DNA of 64,000 nucleotides from Halanaerobium saccharolyticum (GCF_003259895.1 NZ_QLME01000010.1:1-64000); one strand, 5' to 3'. Positions 1 to 8,515 are shown, counted from the stretch's first letter. Program-made: numbers and translations. Notes: generated from the letters alone by a model not told the origin.

Positions 1-127
1 AAGGATAGGGTAGTGACTGAATATTCTGTAGATAGTATACTTTACCAATAACTCAAATTTGACAATGCTTAAATATTTTTATGCAATGCTAGTGAGTTAA
101 TTTTAAAAAATAAGTAAAATCAAAAAA

Positions 128-178
128 ATCCTCTGATTAGTAAACAGAATTCAATTAATCTGTCTACCGCCAGAGGAT
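128..178 (-). terminator. Rho-independent terminator of the DUF1858/ABC operon
   Basis: Read on the minus strand, an 8-bp stem (128-135 with 171-178, ATCCTCTG/CAGAGGAT) with an inner ACAG/CTGT pair is followed directly by a run of seven T. It sits about 100 bp after the stop of the ABC ATPase gene, as expected for the end of that operon. The 1-120 stretch holds no gene that I can support. Confidence 0.65.
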
Positions 179-228
179 AATCTCCGCTAAATTGGTCAAA
201 TATTTAAAAACTATGTGAAATTAATATC

Positions 229-262
229 TAGTACCAGGTACAAACGTTTGTACCTGGTACTA
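229..262. repeat. GTACC-N-GGTAC double palindrome, copy a
   Basis: A perfect 34-bp palindrome. It contains two inverted copies of the 11-bp core GTACCAGGTAC (231-241 and 250-260) separated by 8 bp. It lies just 3' of the ABC ATPase gene. Five related elements occur in the window (near 3.2, 8.5, 26.5, 53.9 and 55.6 kb), always between genes. Confidence 0.85.
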
Positions 263-274
263 ACTAATTAATAA

Positions 275-1312
275 TTATGCAGTTTTTATTTCAGCAAGTT
301 CATCGCTGATTCGGGATAAATTATTACCATAACGCAAATCATCCCTTAAATCAGTCATTACCTTATCTAACACTTTTAATTCCTGCATTAATTCTTTTTC
401 TTCAACAGTAGTCTCAATGATATCTTTAATTCCACCATTATTAATGATAATCCGCTTATCTCCCATTAGAGCCAGTATTGGATCATGGGTAGCCATTAGA
501 ACAATTTTCTCTTCTCCTACCAGCAGTTCAAGAGCTTTTTCGCGGTTAATACCTGCATTCTCAATCTCATCAATCAAAATAATAGGGGAAGAACTTAAAA
601 TTGCAGTATCTGCTATCATCAAGGCTCGAGACTGGCCACCACTTAAACTCGTAATTTGAGTCCCCCGGCCAAACTGTTCTCCGGCCAGCTGATTTGCTTC
701 ATTAAAAATTCTTTCCACAACCTCTTCCTGATTATCGATCAAACGGCTTTCTGCATGCAGATTTAAAAACTCCATCACAGAAAGATCCATCACAAAATTC
801 ATATTCTGTGATAACTGGGCCACCAGCTTTTTCCCACCGGTAAAACGCCATTTTTTATCAGGAACCTCATCGTTAATTAAAATCTGTCTTTCAGTCGGAG
901 TATCTCCCTGAGCAGTCCACTCAATATCTGCCAGCAGACGACTTTTACCTGAACCAGTAGGACCAACTATAGAAATAATTTCTCCACTCTTAATATCTAA
1001 TTTATCATAGCCTTCTTTGTTTCCATCTTTATCATTTCCAGCCAGAATGGAAAGTGTACCTACAATCGAATCATTTTCTCCCAGAAATTCCTGCATATTT
1101 CTAATATGAGAAGCAAGACTATCTGCAAACTGATCCAGATCAAAAACTACATCTTCCATCTCTTCCCTAGTTAATTCGGAAAAGATTTCTTTTAAACTTT
1201 TATCCTGATCATCAACAGCCAACTTTTGATCTTCAAAAAGGCCTTCTGTATAAGGATATTCCTCTATAATTTCATTAACACTTAAATTTTTTAATTTATC
1301 TTTACTGATCAT
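275..1312 (-). CDS. Solo ABC-type ATPase with N-terminal DUF1858-like domain
   Basis: A soluble 345-residue protein. Residues 1-60 resemble a DUF1858/ScdA-N type helical domain (SVNEIIEEYPYTEGLF). Then follows an ABC nucleotide-binding domain with Walker A GPTGSGKS (117-124), signature LSGGQ (223-227), Walker B ILIDEIE (245-251) and H-loop His276. No membrane segment is seen and no permease is encoded nearby, so this is not an ordinary importer ATPase. The start codon overlaps the stop of the upstream GTPase by one base (TAATG), which indicates translational coupling. It is the last gene of an operon with a HypB-like GTPase and a soluble binding-protein-like partner. The ABC fold is certain; the role is unknown and could be ATP-driven metal or cofactor handling in the cytoplasm. 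Confidence 0.85.
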   Translation of the reverse strand: MISKDKLKNLSVNEIIEEYPYTEGLFEDQKLAVDDQDKSLKEIFSELTREEMEDVVFDLDQFADSLASHIRNMQEFLGENDSIVGTLSILAGNDKDGNKEGYDKLDIKSGEIISIVGPTGSGKSRLLADIEWTAQGDTPTERQILINDEVPDKKWRFTGGKKLVAQLSQNMNFVMDLSVMEFLNLHAESRLIDNQEEVVERIFNEANQLAGEQFGRGTQITSLSGGQSRALMIADTAILSSSPIILIDEIENAGINREKALELLVGEEKIVLMATHDPILALMGDKRIIINNGGIKDIIETTVEEKELMQELKVLDKVMTDLRDDLRYGNNLSRISDELAEIKTA

Positions 1313-2007
1313 TACTCATCACCCAGTTCTATTTTTCTAACATTTCCTAATTGGTGTTCTTTTCCGATTCTTGTTTCGCCAAGACAGTAAGAACACATCG
1401 CAGAAGGCATAGAAAATCTCAACTTTTTACCGGTTACAGTCTCTATATGATCTTCTTCATCATAGAGTAGAGTTGAAAACTCAAAAGCACCCTGACCGGT
1501 AAGTCCATTAACATTCATTACCATAGCATCAGGATTAACTGTACTGACCCGGGAGGAAAAAACTTCTCTTTCTGCCTGAGAAACAATATCTCCCTTGGTA
1601 ATTACTACAATATCTGCTGTTTTTAACATCGGACCAATTTTTTTAGGAGTATTAATTCCACTTAAATTATCAATCACACAGATTGCCTTGATATCTTTGA
1701 TATAAGGGGAACAGCGGTTACATAATCCCGCACTTTCTGTAATTAAAAGATCCAAATCTCTTTCTTTACCCCACTGTACAACTTCTTCTATATTGCTGAC
1801 AAAATAGTGATCCGGACAGAGAGAACCTGATAAACCTTTTTTAACTGGAACCCCTGCTTTTGCATAAAGCTCATCATCATCTGTATATAAACAGTCAAAT
1901 TTAACTACTCCCACTTTTAATCCACGCTGCTGAATAGCCTCTATTGTTTTTAAAATTACAGCAGTTTTACCGGAAGAAGGTGGTCCAGAAAAAGTCACTA
2001 AATTCAT
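1312..2007 (-). CDS. HypB/SIMIBI-like GTPase with Cys pairs
   Basis: A 231-residue P-loop protein: GPPSSGKT at 8-15, an ESAGLCNRC segment at 91-99 in the place of the HypB G3-type loop, and a TKGD guanine-specificity motif at 137-140. It is rich in potential metal ligands: CPDH (64-67), C96/C99 and CSYC (205-208). HypB-type GTPases deliver nickel or assist metallocentre assembly. By analogy this one may load or sense a metal or Fe-S cluster, but no target enzyme is identified. It overlaps the upstream gene by four bases and the downstream ABC gene by one, so the three proteins are probably made together. The fold assignment is strong; the function is inference. Confidence 0.8.
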   Translation of the reverse strand: MNLVTFSGPPSSGKTAVILKTIEAIQQRGLKVGVVKFDCLYTDDDELYAKAGVPVKKGLSGSLCPDHYFVSNIEEVVQWGKERDLDLLITESAGLCNRCSPYIKDIKAICVIDNLSGINTPKKIGPMLKTADIVVITKGDIVSQAEREVFSSRVSTVNPDAMVMNVNGLTGQGAFEFSTLLYDEEDHIETVTGKKLRFSMPSAMCSYCLGETRIGKEHQLGNVRKIELGDE

Positions 2008-3212
2008 ACTGCAGCCACCTCCACAGCCTTATTAAATTCTGCATCTAAGTCTCTTAAAAGTTCGCCTGGATTTTCCCCTCTCAGGAAATCCCAGCCAGGC
2101 CACATAAAATCTGCATTTTCGGGCAGTCCATTATCAACTTCAGGCAGTACGCTCGGGAATAATCCCTGTTCAGCCAGAATTTTACCCATTTTTTCGGAAG
2201 CCATTAAATCAATTAAAGGCTGCATCTGTTCTATCTTCTCTTTTTTAGTTAACATAAAGATTGGCGAAACAATTGCTCCATCTTCAGGCCAGACAAATTC
2301 CATATGCGGAAAACGCTTTGCCATTCTGGTAAAGAAATAGGGCATGATTGTAATTGCCGGTTGATCATCAGCTTTACGGCCGCCTTCTTTAACCATCTGT
2401 GAAGGATGCAGTGCTTTTTTCATTGAACGGCCCAGATTCTGCACTCCTTCTCTGCCATAAGCTTTATAAATGTTTAATAAAATTGCATTAAATAGATCAA
2501 AATCACTAACAGGCAAACTGACACTGTTGGCAAATTCTTCACTTAAAATTTCTTCCCAGCTTCTTGGAATTTCTCTTCCGTCTAATTCTTCTTTATTGAC
2601 CAGAAATACTGCTGGTACTATACTTAAAACAGAATAGTCACCTTCAGGATCCAATAAATCAACACCTGCTTCAGTAAAATCTTGGTTGAGTTCTTTAATT
2701 CCAGTAGCATCTTTAAAAACATCCTGGCGGCGGAAGCGATCCATTAAGTCTTTATCAAAAAACAGATCAAAACCGGCGGAAATAAAAATATCAGATAACT
2801 CATCAGCTGACTTTATTTCTTCGAATCCATCCTGCAGCCACTCCAGACCCTGAGAAGCAGATTTAAGATCAAGCTCTACCTCATAATCAAGTTCTGCTGT
2901 TATTTTCTCCAATTCTTCAGTCATTGGAATTTTTACCGGACAGGGTAAAGAACCTGATACTTTAATTTTGTCTCCACTGACATTCTTGGTGGATTTCTTT
3001 GCAATCTCTGTTTCCATGAGATCTACAAGTTTTTCTAAATCCAGATTTTTAAGACCTGCCGCCTGCTTTAGTGTTATCTGTTTACCAAAACTTTTTCTTT
3101 TCGCTTCATCATCAAGTTGATTAAAACCTTTATTAACCAGTACCGAAATAACTTCCGGATATTCTTCAGTTATCTCAAATAAATTATTATTAATATCAAT
3201 TTTTCTTTCCAT
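2004..3212 (-). CDS. Cytosolic substrate-binding-like protein with DUF1858 domain
   Basis: The start is placed at the ATG at 3212, preceded by AAGGAG at 9 bp. The longer frame back to 3260 runs into a 41-bp palindrome and has no ribosome binding site. The product is 402 residues. Its N-terminal ~70 residues look like DUF1858 (FEITEEYPEVISVLVNKGF). After a short linker comes a type-2 periplasmic-binding-protein-like fold (about residues 95-385, with SIVPAVFLVNKEEL and AIVSPIFMLTKKEK segments). There is no signal peptide, lipobox or membrane segment, so a domain normally found outside the membrane appears to work in the cytoplasm. It is the first gene of the GTPase/ABC operon and carries a Crp-like site upstream. 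The ligand is unknown. Confidence 0.75.
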   Translation of the reverse strand: MERKIDINNNLFEITEEYPEVISVLVNKGFNQLDDEAKRKSFGKQITLKQAAGLKNLDLEKLVDLMETEIAKKSTKNVSGDKIKVSGSLPCPVKIPMTEELEKITAELDYEVELDLKSASQGLEWLQDGFEEIKSADELSDIFISAGFDLFFDKDLMDRFRRQDVFKDATGIKELNQDFTEAGVDLLDPEGDYSVLSIVPAVFLVNKEELDGREIPRSWEEILSEEFANSVSLPVSDFDLFNAILLNIYKAYGREGVQNLGRSMKKALHPSQMVKEGGRKADDQPAITIMPYFFTRMAKRFPHMEFVWPEDGAIVSPIFMLTKKEKIEQMQPLIDLMASEKMGKILAEQGLFPSVLPEVDNGLPENADFMWPGWDFLRGENPGELLRDLDAEFNKAVEVAAV

Positions 3213-3231
3213 TCTCCAACACTCCTTATTT

Positions 3232-3272
3232 GGTACCGGGTACTTGGAAATAATTTCCAAGTACCCGGTACC
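3232..3272. repeat. GTACC-N-GGTAC double palindrome, copy b
   Basis: A perfect inverted repeat with 20-bp arms and a 1-bp centre. The inverted cores are GTACCGGGTAC and GTACCCGGTAC (3233-3243 and 3261-3271). It lies between the operon start codon (3212) and its likely promoter, so it would fold in the 5' leader of that transcript. Confidence 0.85.
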
Positions 3273-3301
3273 TGCTTTTTTGCTTTTTATTAACTATTTA
3301 A

Positions 3302-3344
3302 AGTTTAGCATTTTACTCAAGTTTATTCTGTGACATAACTCACT
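3302..3344 (-). promoter_or_regulatory. Crp-like operator and promoter of the DUF1858/GTPase/ABC operon
   Basis: TGTGA-CATAAC-TCACT at 3329-3344 matches the CRP-type consensus TGTGA-N6-TCACA in 9 of 10 positions. On the minus strand a weak -10 (TAAACT, 3307-3302) lies about 34 bp from the site centre, the same geometry as at hcp and the DUF438 gene. An ACTTGAGT motif (rc, 3314-3321) lies between. The divergent crp gene makes autoregulation from this intergenic region plausible. Confidence 0.5.
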
Positions 3345-3430
3345 CAAACAAAACTTTTTTTAATTTTTTATTTTTGATAATATAAATTTGAATCAACAAA
3401 ATAAGTATATCACCAATTTCCTTCTGACTC

Positions 3431-3508
3431 TGCGCGTTATATCACAAAAACACTATATTTTATCAATAAATCTTTAAGGTTGAGTATTTTACTTGCTTTT
3501 TTTATAAT
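3431..3508 (+). promoter_or_regulatory. Promoter of the Crp/Fnr gene with a half-conserved operator
   Basis: TTGAGT (3480-3485), a 17-bp spacer and TATAAT (3503-3508) form a near-consensus promoter for the gene at 3554. TTATATCACA (3437-3446) matches the conserved half of the hcp and DUF438 sites but the other half (TGCGC) is poor. The -35 box is part of the TTGAGTATTTTACT motif shared with neighbouring promoters. Confidence 0.55.
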
Positions 3509-3553
3509 TATTACTTATTATAGAAATAGAAAATAAATTTGAGGTGGAAATAG

Positions 3554-4222
3554 ATGAGTGTAGTTAAAGAAATACCTTTTTTTAGTTTGCTGACAGAAGA
3601 AGAATTAAATTTAATTGATGAGATTGCCGCTGAAAAAGAATTTAAAAAAGGAGAATATATCTTTTTTGAAGGTGAATCGGGTGATAAATTTTTCATTATC
3701 AAAGACGGTCAGGTAAAACTGACTAAAATGATAAAAAACGGAGATGAACAGATTTTAAACATTTTTAGTAACAATGATATTATTGCAGAAATCGTCGCTT
3801 TTGATAAGGGCAATTATCCGGCTTCGGCAGTTACTATGACTGATACTGAAGTAATTGTTTTTGATCAGTCAGAATTGGAAAATTTAATTTTAAAACATCC
3901 GACTATTGGAGTTAAATTACTTCGGGAAATGAGCGGCCGCTTACGTCGGGCCCAGCAAAATGTTCGAGATCTGGCTTTAAAAGATAGTTCTGCTCGAGTG
4001 GCTGGATTATTAATCTTTCTGGCTGAAAAATATGGGAAAAAGAAAAAGAATAAAGTAGTTTTAGATATTTCTTTAACTCAGCAGGAATTGGCCAGCATGA
4101 TTGGCAGCAGTAGAGAAACTGTTTCCAGGATTTTAGGGAAATTTGAAAATGAAGGCTTAATTAAAACTTCCCGCAAAAAAATCAACATTTATCAACCTGA
4201 TAAAATTAAATCATATACCTAG
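3554..4222 (+). CDS. Crp/Fnr-family transcription regulator (Hcp-type regulator candidate)
   Basis: A 222-residue protein with an N-terminal cyclic-nucleotide-binding-type beta-roll (about 5-120), a dimerisation helix, and a winged helix-turn-helix (about 170-215). The recognition helix reads SSRETVSRIL, and R187, E188 and R192 coincide with the CRP residues that read TGTGA. The protein has no cysteine, so it cannot carry an FNR-type Fe-S cluster; its signal is unknown. It is flanked by hcp, RIC and rubrerythrin genes, and TGTGA-type sites occur upstream of several of them. Together this suggests an HcpR-like regulator of nitrosative-stress genes. The start ATG follows GAGGTGG at good distance. 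Family certain, regulon inferred. Confidence 0.85.
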   Translation: MSVVKEIPFFSLLTEEELNLIDEIAAEKEFKKGEYIFFEGESGDKFFIIKDGQVKLTKMIKNGDEQILNIFSNNDIIAEIVAFDKGNYPASAVTMTDTEVIVFDQSELENLILKHPTIGVKLLREMSGRLRRAQQNVRDLALKDSSARVAGLLIFLAEKYGKKKKNKVVLDISLTQQELASMIGSSRETVSRILGKFENEGLIKTSRKKINIYQPDKIKSYT

Positions 4223-4252
4223 TTAAGCTGAATTATATGTTTCAAAAAATAA

Positions 4253-4518
4253 CTAGAATATTAATTGTTTTAAGCACTTAAAAAGTCCCGGGACATAATT
4301 TCCCGGGACTTCTTTTTCTTCTAAATTCTTATATACAGAAAAGAAATGCTCGTATTCTTTAAGCAGATGTTCTTCCAAATATCCATAATCAGCAGGATAA
4401 TAAACCGGTGAATACATAACTCTATCAAGTCGAAACTTGCCTTTTTCCTTATCATACTCATATTTGTTATTGCTTCCCTTTGGTATCTCACAAAAACATC
4501 AATTAGATTATCACTCAT
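4253..4518 (-). pseudogene. ppa: Decayed inorganic pyrophosphatase (family I)
   Basis: An ATG at 4518 with a GGAGG site starts [10 protein letters not shown]. One base is then missing near 4490. In the next frame the sequence continues [19 protein letters not shown], then [18 protein letters not shown], which are hallmark segments of soluble family I pyrophosphatase. The frame then jumps directly to [20 protein letters not shown], the typical C-terminal end, so roughly the central 100 residues including the catalytic aspartates are deleted. The remaining frame runs into the crp terminator and stops at 4253-4255. The gene has therefore suffered both a frameshift and a large internal deletion and cannot make an active enzyme. 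Confidence 0.8.
4283..4320 (+). terminator. Terminator after the Crp/Fnr gene
   Basis: An 11-bp perfect stem AAGTCCCGGGA/TCCCGGGACTT (4283-4293, 4301-4311) with a 7-nt loop, followed by a T-rich tract. It lies about 60 bp after the crp stop. The A-rich left side would let it act in the other direction too. Confidence 0.85.
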
Positions 4519-4561
4519 TTTCTTGCCTCCAATTTTATTAAATATATTTACATTAACATCA

Positions 4562-4614
4562 GACCTTGCTGCTTCTATTTCCGCATTCAAACCCAGTATT
4601 TTGGTTTTGACTAC
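4562..4614 (-). pseudogene. Short relic of a methyl-accepting chemotaxis protein
   Basis: The minus-strand frame just upstream of the pyrophosphatase relic reads VKTKILGLNAEIEAARS, closely resembling the chemoreceptor signalling tip ([15 protein letters not shown]). It is cut off by a stop on one side and runs on into non-coding sequence on the other. A complete chemoreceptor gene starts 250 bp away on the other strand. The match is short, so this is tentative. The rest of 4519-4864 shows no gene. Confidence 0.4.
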
Positions 4615-4864
4615 TTTACACTAATAATTATTTTTAGAACAACATCCTTACTCCTGCTTTTTTGAACCAGATTAGTCAAAAACAAAGATAAGCTTTAACT
4701 TTTTTTGTAAATCTGATCAAAAAAAGCATTTCGTATTTATAAAGGTTATATATTTTACTTTTAATAAAAAAAGTATGTGATACAATTAAGCCTAGATTTA
4801 CTTTTTTCAACAATTTTCGCATTATTTTATTACACATTATTAATCAAAACAGGGAGGAAATTTA

Positions 4865-6640
4865 ATGGGATTTAAAAATTTAAATATTGCCAAGAAAATA
4901 TTTTTAGTAATTGGGCTGAGTTTTTTAGTTTTAGTATTGATTATGGGGTATTTTTTGAACTATCAATTTAATTCCTTAAGTAAAAACAATACCGAAACAG
5001 TTAGTAGATATCTGCTAGATGCAGAAAAAGAACGAATTAAAAATGCAACCGAAACAGCTTCTCAGTTTTTGGGAGAGCTGGTTGCTGAGAGATCTGATGA
5101 GCTCAACTCAGAAGAAATAACAGCTTTAATTAGAGATTACAATCAGGATCTGGAATTTGGAGAAGTAGGTTACTTTTTCATTTATGGTCTTGATGGTACT
5201 ACAATCTCTTTACCACCAACTCCAGAAATCGAAGGGACAAATCGCTGGAATCTGCAGGATGAAAACGGAAAATATATTTTGCGCTCTCTGGCAGAAGGAG
5301 CTGAAGCTGGAGGTGCCTTTGTAGACTATATTTATGCAAATCCAGATACAGGGGTAGAGGAAAATAAAATTAGTTATGTAGCACCAATTTCTGGTACAGA
5401 TTATTTTATCGGAGCAGGTACATATGATGGAATAATTAATGCTGAGGTGAACTCAGTTCGGGGAGAACTGGAATCTTTGATCAGCGAAATTTCTACTTCT
5501 TTACTTGTTTTCTTAATTATCACTGCTTTAATCTTTGCTGTAATCCTCTTCTTCATTTCTCGATATATTTCAAAAAATATCAATCAGGTTTTAGCCGGAA
5601 TGAACAAAATGGCTAATGGAGATTTAACTTACAGAATGGATATAAATAGTAATGACGAAATAGGAAAACTGGCTCAGGCATATAATAAAACTGCTGAATC
5701 ACAGAAAAATATGGTTGCTGAGATTCAGATGGAAGTTAGTGAATTAAGTGCTCAAAGTGAGGAACTCGCAGCCTCCGGTCAGGAAGTGGAAAGAGCTGCC
5801 GAACAGGTTGGAGGAGCAATTGAAAATGTTGCTTCCGGAGCCGAAGAACAGTCAGCCCAGATTTCTGAAACAAGTAAAAATGTCAGTCAGTTAATTAACC
5901 AGATTGAAACAACTCGTAAAAAATCTAAAGATATGGATCAATCTTCAACTCAGGTTATTGAAAATGTTAAAACAGGAACTGAATCAATAGAAAGCTCAAT
6001 TAAGCAGGTTAACAAGGTAAAAGATAATTCTGCAGAAATTGGAATTACCATTAATAATCTGGGAGACTTATCAGAAGAAATTGGAGATATCGTTCAATTA
6101 ATCAACAATATCTCACAACAGACAAACTTACTGGCTCTAAATGCTGCTATCGAAGCTGCAAGAGCAGGTGAAGCTGGACGAGGATTTTCAGTTGTTGCTG
6201 ATGAGATCAGACAGCTGGCTGAAGAATCGGCGGCTGCTACTGATAATATTTCTAAACTAATTGATAAAATACAGGCTGGTGTTAATAATGCAGTTCAAAA
6301 GATGGATGGTACAGAATCTGCTGTAAACAGCAGTGTTGAAGTTATTGAAGACACCGGTGAAGTATTTAAAAACATTGAAGGTGCAGTTACTCAACTGAGC
6401 AGTTTAATCAAAGAAATAGATAACGAAACTATGCAGATGGCAGATATAAGTGAGAATGTTGATAATATGATCAATAATGTTGCCGCTGTTAGTGATGAAG
6501 CTGCCAGCAATGCTGAAGAAGTTGCAGCCTCCAGTGAAGAACAGATTGCTTCAACTGAAGAAATTGTATCTGCGGCTCACAGATTGTCAGAGATGTCAGA
6601 TAATCTTAAAAACATGATTTCTAAATTCAAGGTCGAGTAA
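4865..6640 (+). CDS. Methyl-accepting chemotaxis protein with Cache sensor
   Basis: 591 residues. It has an N-terminal membrane segment (about 12-32), an extracytoplasmic single-Cache-type sensor (about 35-200, including [14 protein letters not shown] and FIGAGTYDG), a second membrane segment (about 206-230), HAMP (about 230-283) and a long coiled signalling domain. The signalling tip contains the invariant [20 protein letters not shown]. Such receptors sense small ligands outside the membrane and control CheA. No che genes are in the window. GGGAGG lies 7 bp before the start. The upstream region has part of the motif seen at the neighbouring stress promoters (TATTTTACTT near 4751) and a lone TGTGA half-site, which is too little to claim co-regulation. 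The ligand is unknown. Confidence 0.92.
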   Translation: MGFKNLNIAKKIFLVIGLSFLVLVLIMGYFLNYQFNSLSKNNTETVSRYLLDAEKERIKNATETASQFLGELVAERSDELNSEEITALIRDYNQDLEFGEVGYFFIYGLDGTTISLPPTPEIEGTNRWNLQDENGKYILRSLAEGAEAGGAFVDYIYANPDTGVEENKISYVAPISGTDYFIGAGTYDGIINAEVNSVRGELESLISEISTSLLVFLIITALIFAVILFFISRYISKNINQVLAGMNKMANGDLTYRMDINSNDEIGKLAQAYNKTAESQKNMVAEIQMEVSELSAQSEELAASGQEVERAAEQVGGAIENVASGAEEQSAQISETSKNVSQLINQIETTRKKSKDMDQSSTQVIENVKTGTESIESSIKQVNKVKDNSAEIGITINNLGDLSEEIGDIVQLINNISQQTNLLALNAAIEAARAGEAGRGFSVVADEIRQLAEESAAATDNISKLIDKIQAGVNNAVQKMDGTESAVNSSVEVIEDTGEVFKNIEGAVTQLSSLIKEIDNETMQMADISENVDNMINNVAAVSDEAASNAEEVAASSEEQIASTEEIVSAAHRLSEMSDNLKNMISKFKVE

Positions 6641-6705
6641 ATTAATCATTGTATCTGATTTATTCAACCTGGTTAAAATATTACTTTAAAAATCTGAATA
6701 ACCTA

Positions 6706-6739
6706 AAATCCCCCGAGCAAATTTACCGGGGGATTTTTA
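6706..6739. terminator. Bidirectional terminator between the chemoreceptor and RIC genes
   Basis: The 10-bp perfect stem AAATCCCCCG/CGGGGGATTT (6706-6715, 6727-6736) ends in a T run on the plus strand and is flanked by A/T on the other side. It separates convergent genes ending at 6640 and 6765. Confidence 0.85.
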
Positions 6740-6764
6740 GATTATGCACTTTCTGAACAGGTAA

Positions 6765-7478
6765 TTATATATTATTATTTTCCAGCCTGGCAAAAAGAAT
6801 ATTATTTTCTAAATGAATATGCTGGAATAAATCTGATTCTAAGTTCTGAAGTAATTGATAAGTTAACTTATAAGAATTACAGGCATCTTCAGGCAGGCGA
6901 TAATCAGCAGTAATTTCTCTCAGCTCTTTGATTATATCCCCAGCTGTATCATGTTCAGCTTCCAGTTCCAAAATTCCATTTAGAGTTTCCTGCCGATCAG
7001 CATTTTCTTTTGCCTGAGAATATTCTTTAATTAAAGGAAATATTTCTTCTTCCTCTTTGATTAAGTGTTCTTCCAGTTCCATCTTTAAAATATTAAAGAG
7101 TCGATGCACCTTCTTTAAAACTTCTCCGTGTTTTTGGCGATGGGCCCGTAAAACCTTAGTTGTAAGTTCTGAAAGCTGGGGCAGTGTCTGCTGTAAAAAA
7201 GCATGGTGATTATCTACAATATATTCAATTAACTGCGACTGTGAAAGGTTTTTAGGATCCTCAATCTCTGCATAATAGTCCTTTTTCTCAGAATAATTTT
7301 CATTTATTTCTTTGAGTATTGATTCTGCTTTTACACTTTCCTCTAAATCTTCCTTTACTGCTTCTTCTAACTTTCTGTCCCCTCCACAGCAAAAATCAAT
7401 TTTATTTTCCTTAAAAATCTCTGCCGCTCCAGGAAATTCTGTCACAATATTTCCAACTGTATCATTTAATTTAAACAT
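6765..7478 (-). CDS. ric: RIC-type iron-sulfur cluster repair protein (ScdA/YtfE family)
   Basis: The start is set at ATG 7478 (GAGGTG six bases upstream); a GTG nine bases earlier lacks a site. 237 residues. The N-terminal ScdA-N/DUF542 domain contains the hallmark DFCCGG, and the rest is a hemerythrin-like four-helix bundle with conserved His and Glu (HHAFLQQ, EEHLIKEEEEIFP, EAEHDTAG, FQHIHLENNILFARL) that would bind a di-iron centre. Members of this family repair Fe-S clusters damaged by nitric oxide or oxidants. The DUF438/hemerythrin gene ends about 70 bp upstream on the same strand, so the two are probably cotranscribed. The hcp gene next to them points to the same stress. Confidence 0.9.
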   Translation of the reverse strand: MFKLNDTVGNIVTEFPGAAEIFKENKIDFCCGGDRKLEEAVKEDLEESVKAESILKEINENYSEKKDYYAEIEDPKNLSQSQLIEYIVDNHHAFLQQTLPQLSELTTKVLRAHRQKHGEVLKKVHRLFNILKMELEEHLIKEEEEIFPLIKEYSQAKENADRQETLNGILELEAEHDTAGDIIKELREITADYRLPEDACNSYKLTYQLLQNLESDLFQHIHLENNILFARLENNNI

Positions 7479-7547
7479 TTTCTGCACCTCATTCTAATTT
7501 AATATTATGATTTGTTCACTGTTTTCTCAGATTTCATTCACCCTGAG

Positions 7548-8315
7548 CTAATTATTAATCTCTGCTTCGGGAGTAAAACCGCAGTAACCAATCTGATCAC
7601 TTTGAGCCTTAATTTCTTCCCACTTGCTCTCTTCAATTACATCTTTAGCTGTCGGATATAAAATATTATTTTCCTTAAAGATATGGTCTCTTAAAGTCAC
7701 AACTACATATTCTGTATGCTCTTTGAGCTCCTTTTTAAACTTATCAAAATCCATTGCTCCCGCTTTCTCAGCCAGTTCATTAATCTTTTCTTTATGAGGC
7801 CAGAGATCATCGTGCTCCATCCGCATAATTCTGGTTGGCCCGGTGACTCCACTTTTATCTACTTCCGGAAAAAGAGTCTCCTCTTCTCTGGTGTGGTGTT
7901 TTTCGGTATCTAATAATTTTGCGCCCAGCTCTTTTAATTCCTCAAAAACAGGGTTTTCAGCATCATAACTTTCTAAAGTCTGAATTTCTGAATTAACTTG
8001 ATCTAATCGATCCAGTATTTTTAATATTTCTTCATGCTCAGCTATTAAAGTACTCAAAGGATGACCTACCGGTACATTAGTTTTCAGTTCTTTTAACTCC
8101 TCTGCCATTGCTTCAATATGTGCAGTACATAGATGTCTCAGTTCTGTCTCATCTAAACCTTCATTAATTAATTCCTGTTCAGCTTCCGAAAGTTCTTTGG
8201 CACTAATACTTTCAATTAATTCCTGAGCTTCTTTTTTGACTTCCTCTGCTGCCTGACCACTATTCAATCTTTCTAAAAGATCTTTTAATTCTTCTTTTCT
8301 TGCTGCTGCAGTCAT
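7548..8315 (-). CDS. DUF438/hemerythrin-domain protein
   Basis: 255 residues. The N-terminal ~75 residues match the DUF438 style (ELKDLLERLNSGQ...LCTAHIEAM). Residues ~85-240 form a hemerythrin-like bundle with the histidine motifs HPLSTLIAEHEEI, HHTREEETLFP, MEHDDLWPHKE and LRDHIFKENNILYP. The family often carries a C-terminal PAS domain; this copy ends after the hemerythrin part. A di-iron role in NO or O2 sensing or protection is likely from the family and from the neighbours (RIC, hcp). GGAGGC precedes the ATG. The promoter carries a Crp-like site centred about 41 bp upstream of the predicted start. Confidence 0.85.
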   Translation of the reverse strand: MTAAARKEELKDLLERLNSGQAAEEVKKEAQELIESISAKELSEAEQELINEGLDETELRHLCTAHIEAMAEELKELKTNVPVGHPLSTLIAEHEEILKILDRLDQVNSEIQTLESYDAENPVFEELKELGAKLLDTEKHHTREEETLFPEVDKSGVTGPTRIMRMEHDDLWPHKEKINELAEKAGAMDFDKFKKELKEHTEYVVVTLRDHIFKENNILYPTAKDVIEESKWEEIKAQSDQIGYCGFTPEAEINN

Positions 8316-8370
8316 TTTACTGCCTCCTTATATAAATTATATTTAAACTTGAGTAATTTACTATGTTTTA

Positions 8371-8413
8371 ATTATGACATTTATTTTTAGGCAGCTCTAT
8401 GACATATATCACA
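8371..8413 (-). promoter_or_regulatory. Crp-like operator and -10 of the DUF438-RIC operon
   Basis: TATGA-CATATA-TCACA at 8398-8413 (TGTGA-N6-TCATA on the coding strand) is nearly identical to the hcp site over 21 bp. A -10-like CATAAT (8376-8371) places the site centre close to -41.5, the class II activator position. No good -35 box is present, which fits activation. Confidence 0.6.
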
Positions 8414-8431
8414 TAAGTTAGACTTTTAAAT

Positions 8432-8466
8432 AAAAAAAGACCTGCCCGCATAATGAAGGCAGATCT
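8432..8466 (-). terminator. Terminator after hcp
   Basis: On the minus strand AGATCTGCC pairs with GGCAGGTCT (one G-U) around a ten-base loop and is followed by seven T. It lies about 75 bp beyond the hcp stop and before the DUF438 promoter. Confidence 0.8.
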
Positions 8467-8515
8467 TTTTCAATATATTATCAACAGCATTACAGCTGTT
8501 ATTTTACATTTTAAT

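Noticed and set aside
1-51. Open frame from the window edge on the plus strand, 16 codons
   Set aside because: Too short to recognise and without any supporting feature; it could be the tail of a gene outside the window or chance.
3213-3260. N-terminal extension of the binding-protein gene
   Set aside because: The extra 16 codons lie partly in a 41-bp palindrome and have no ribosome binding site, while ATG 3212 has a good one.
4751-4790. Possible Crp-type site upstream of the chemoreceptor
   Set aside because: Only one half-site (TGTGA) and a part of the second motif are present, and spacing differs from the other promoters.
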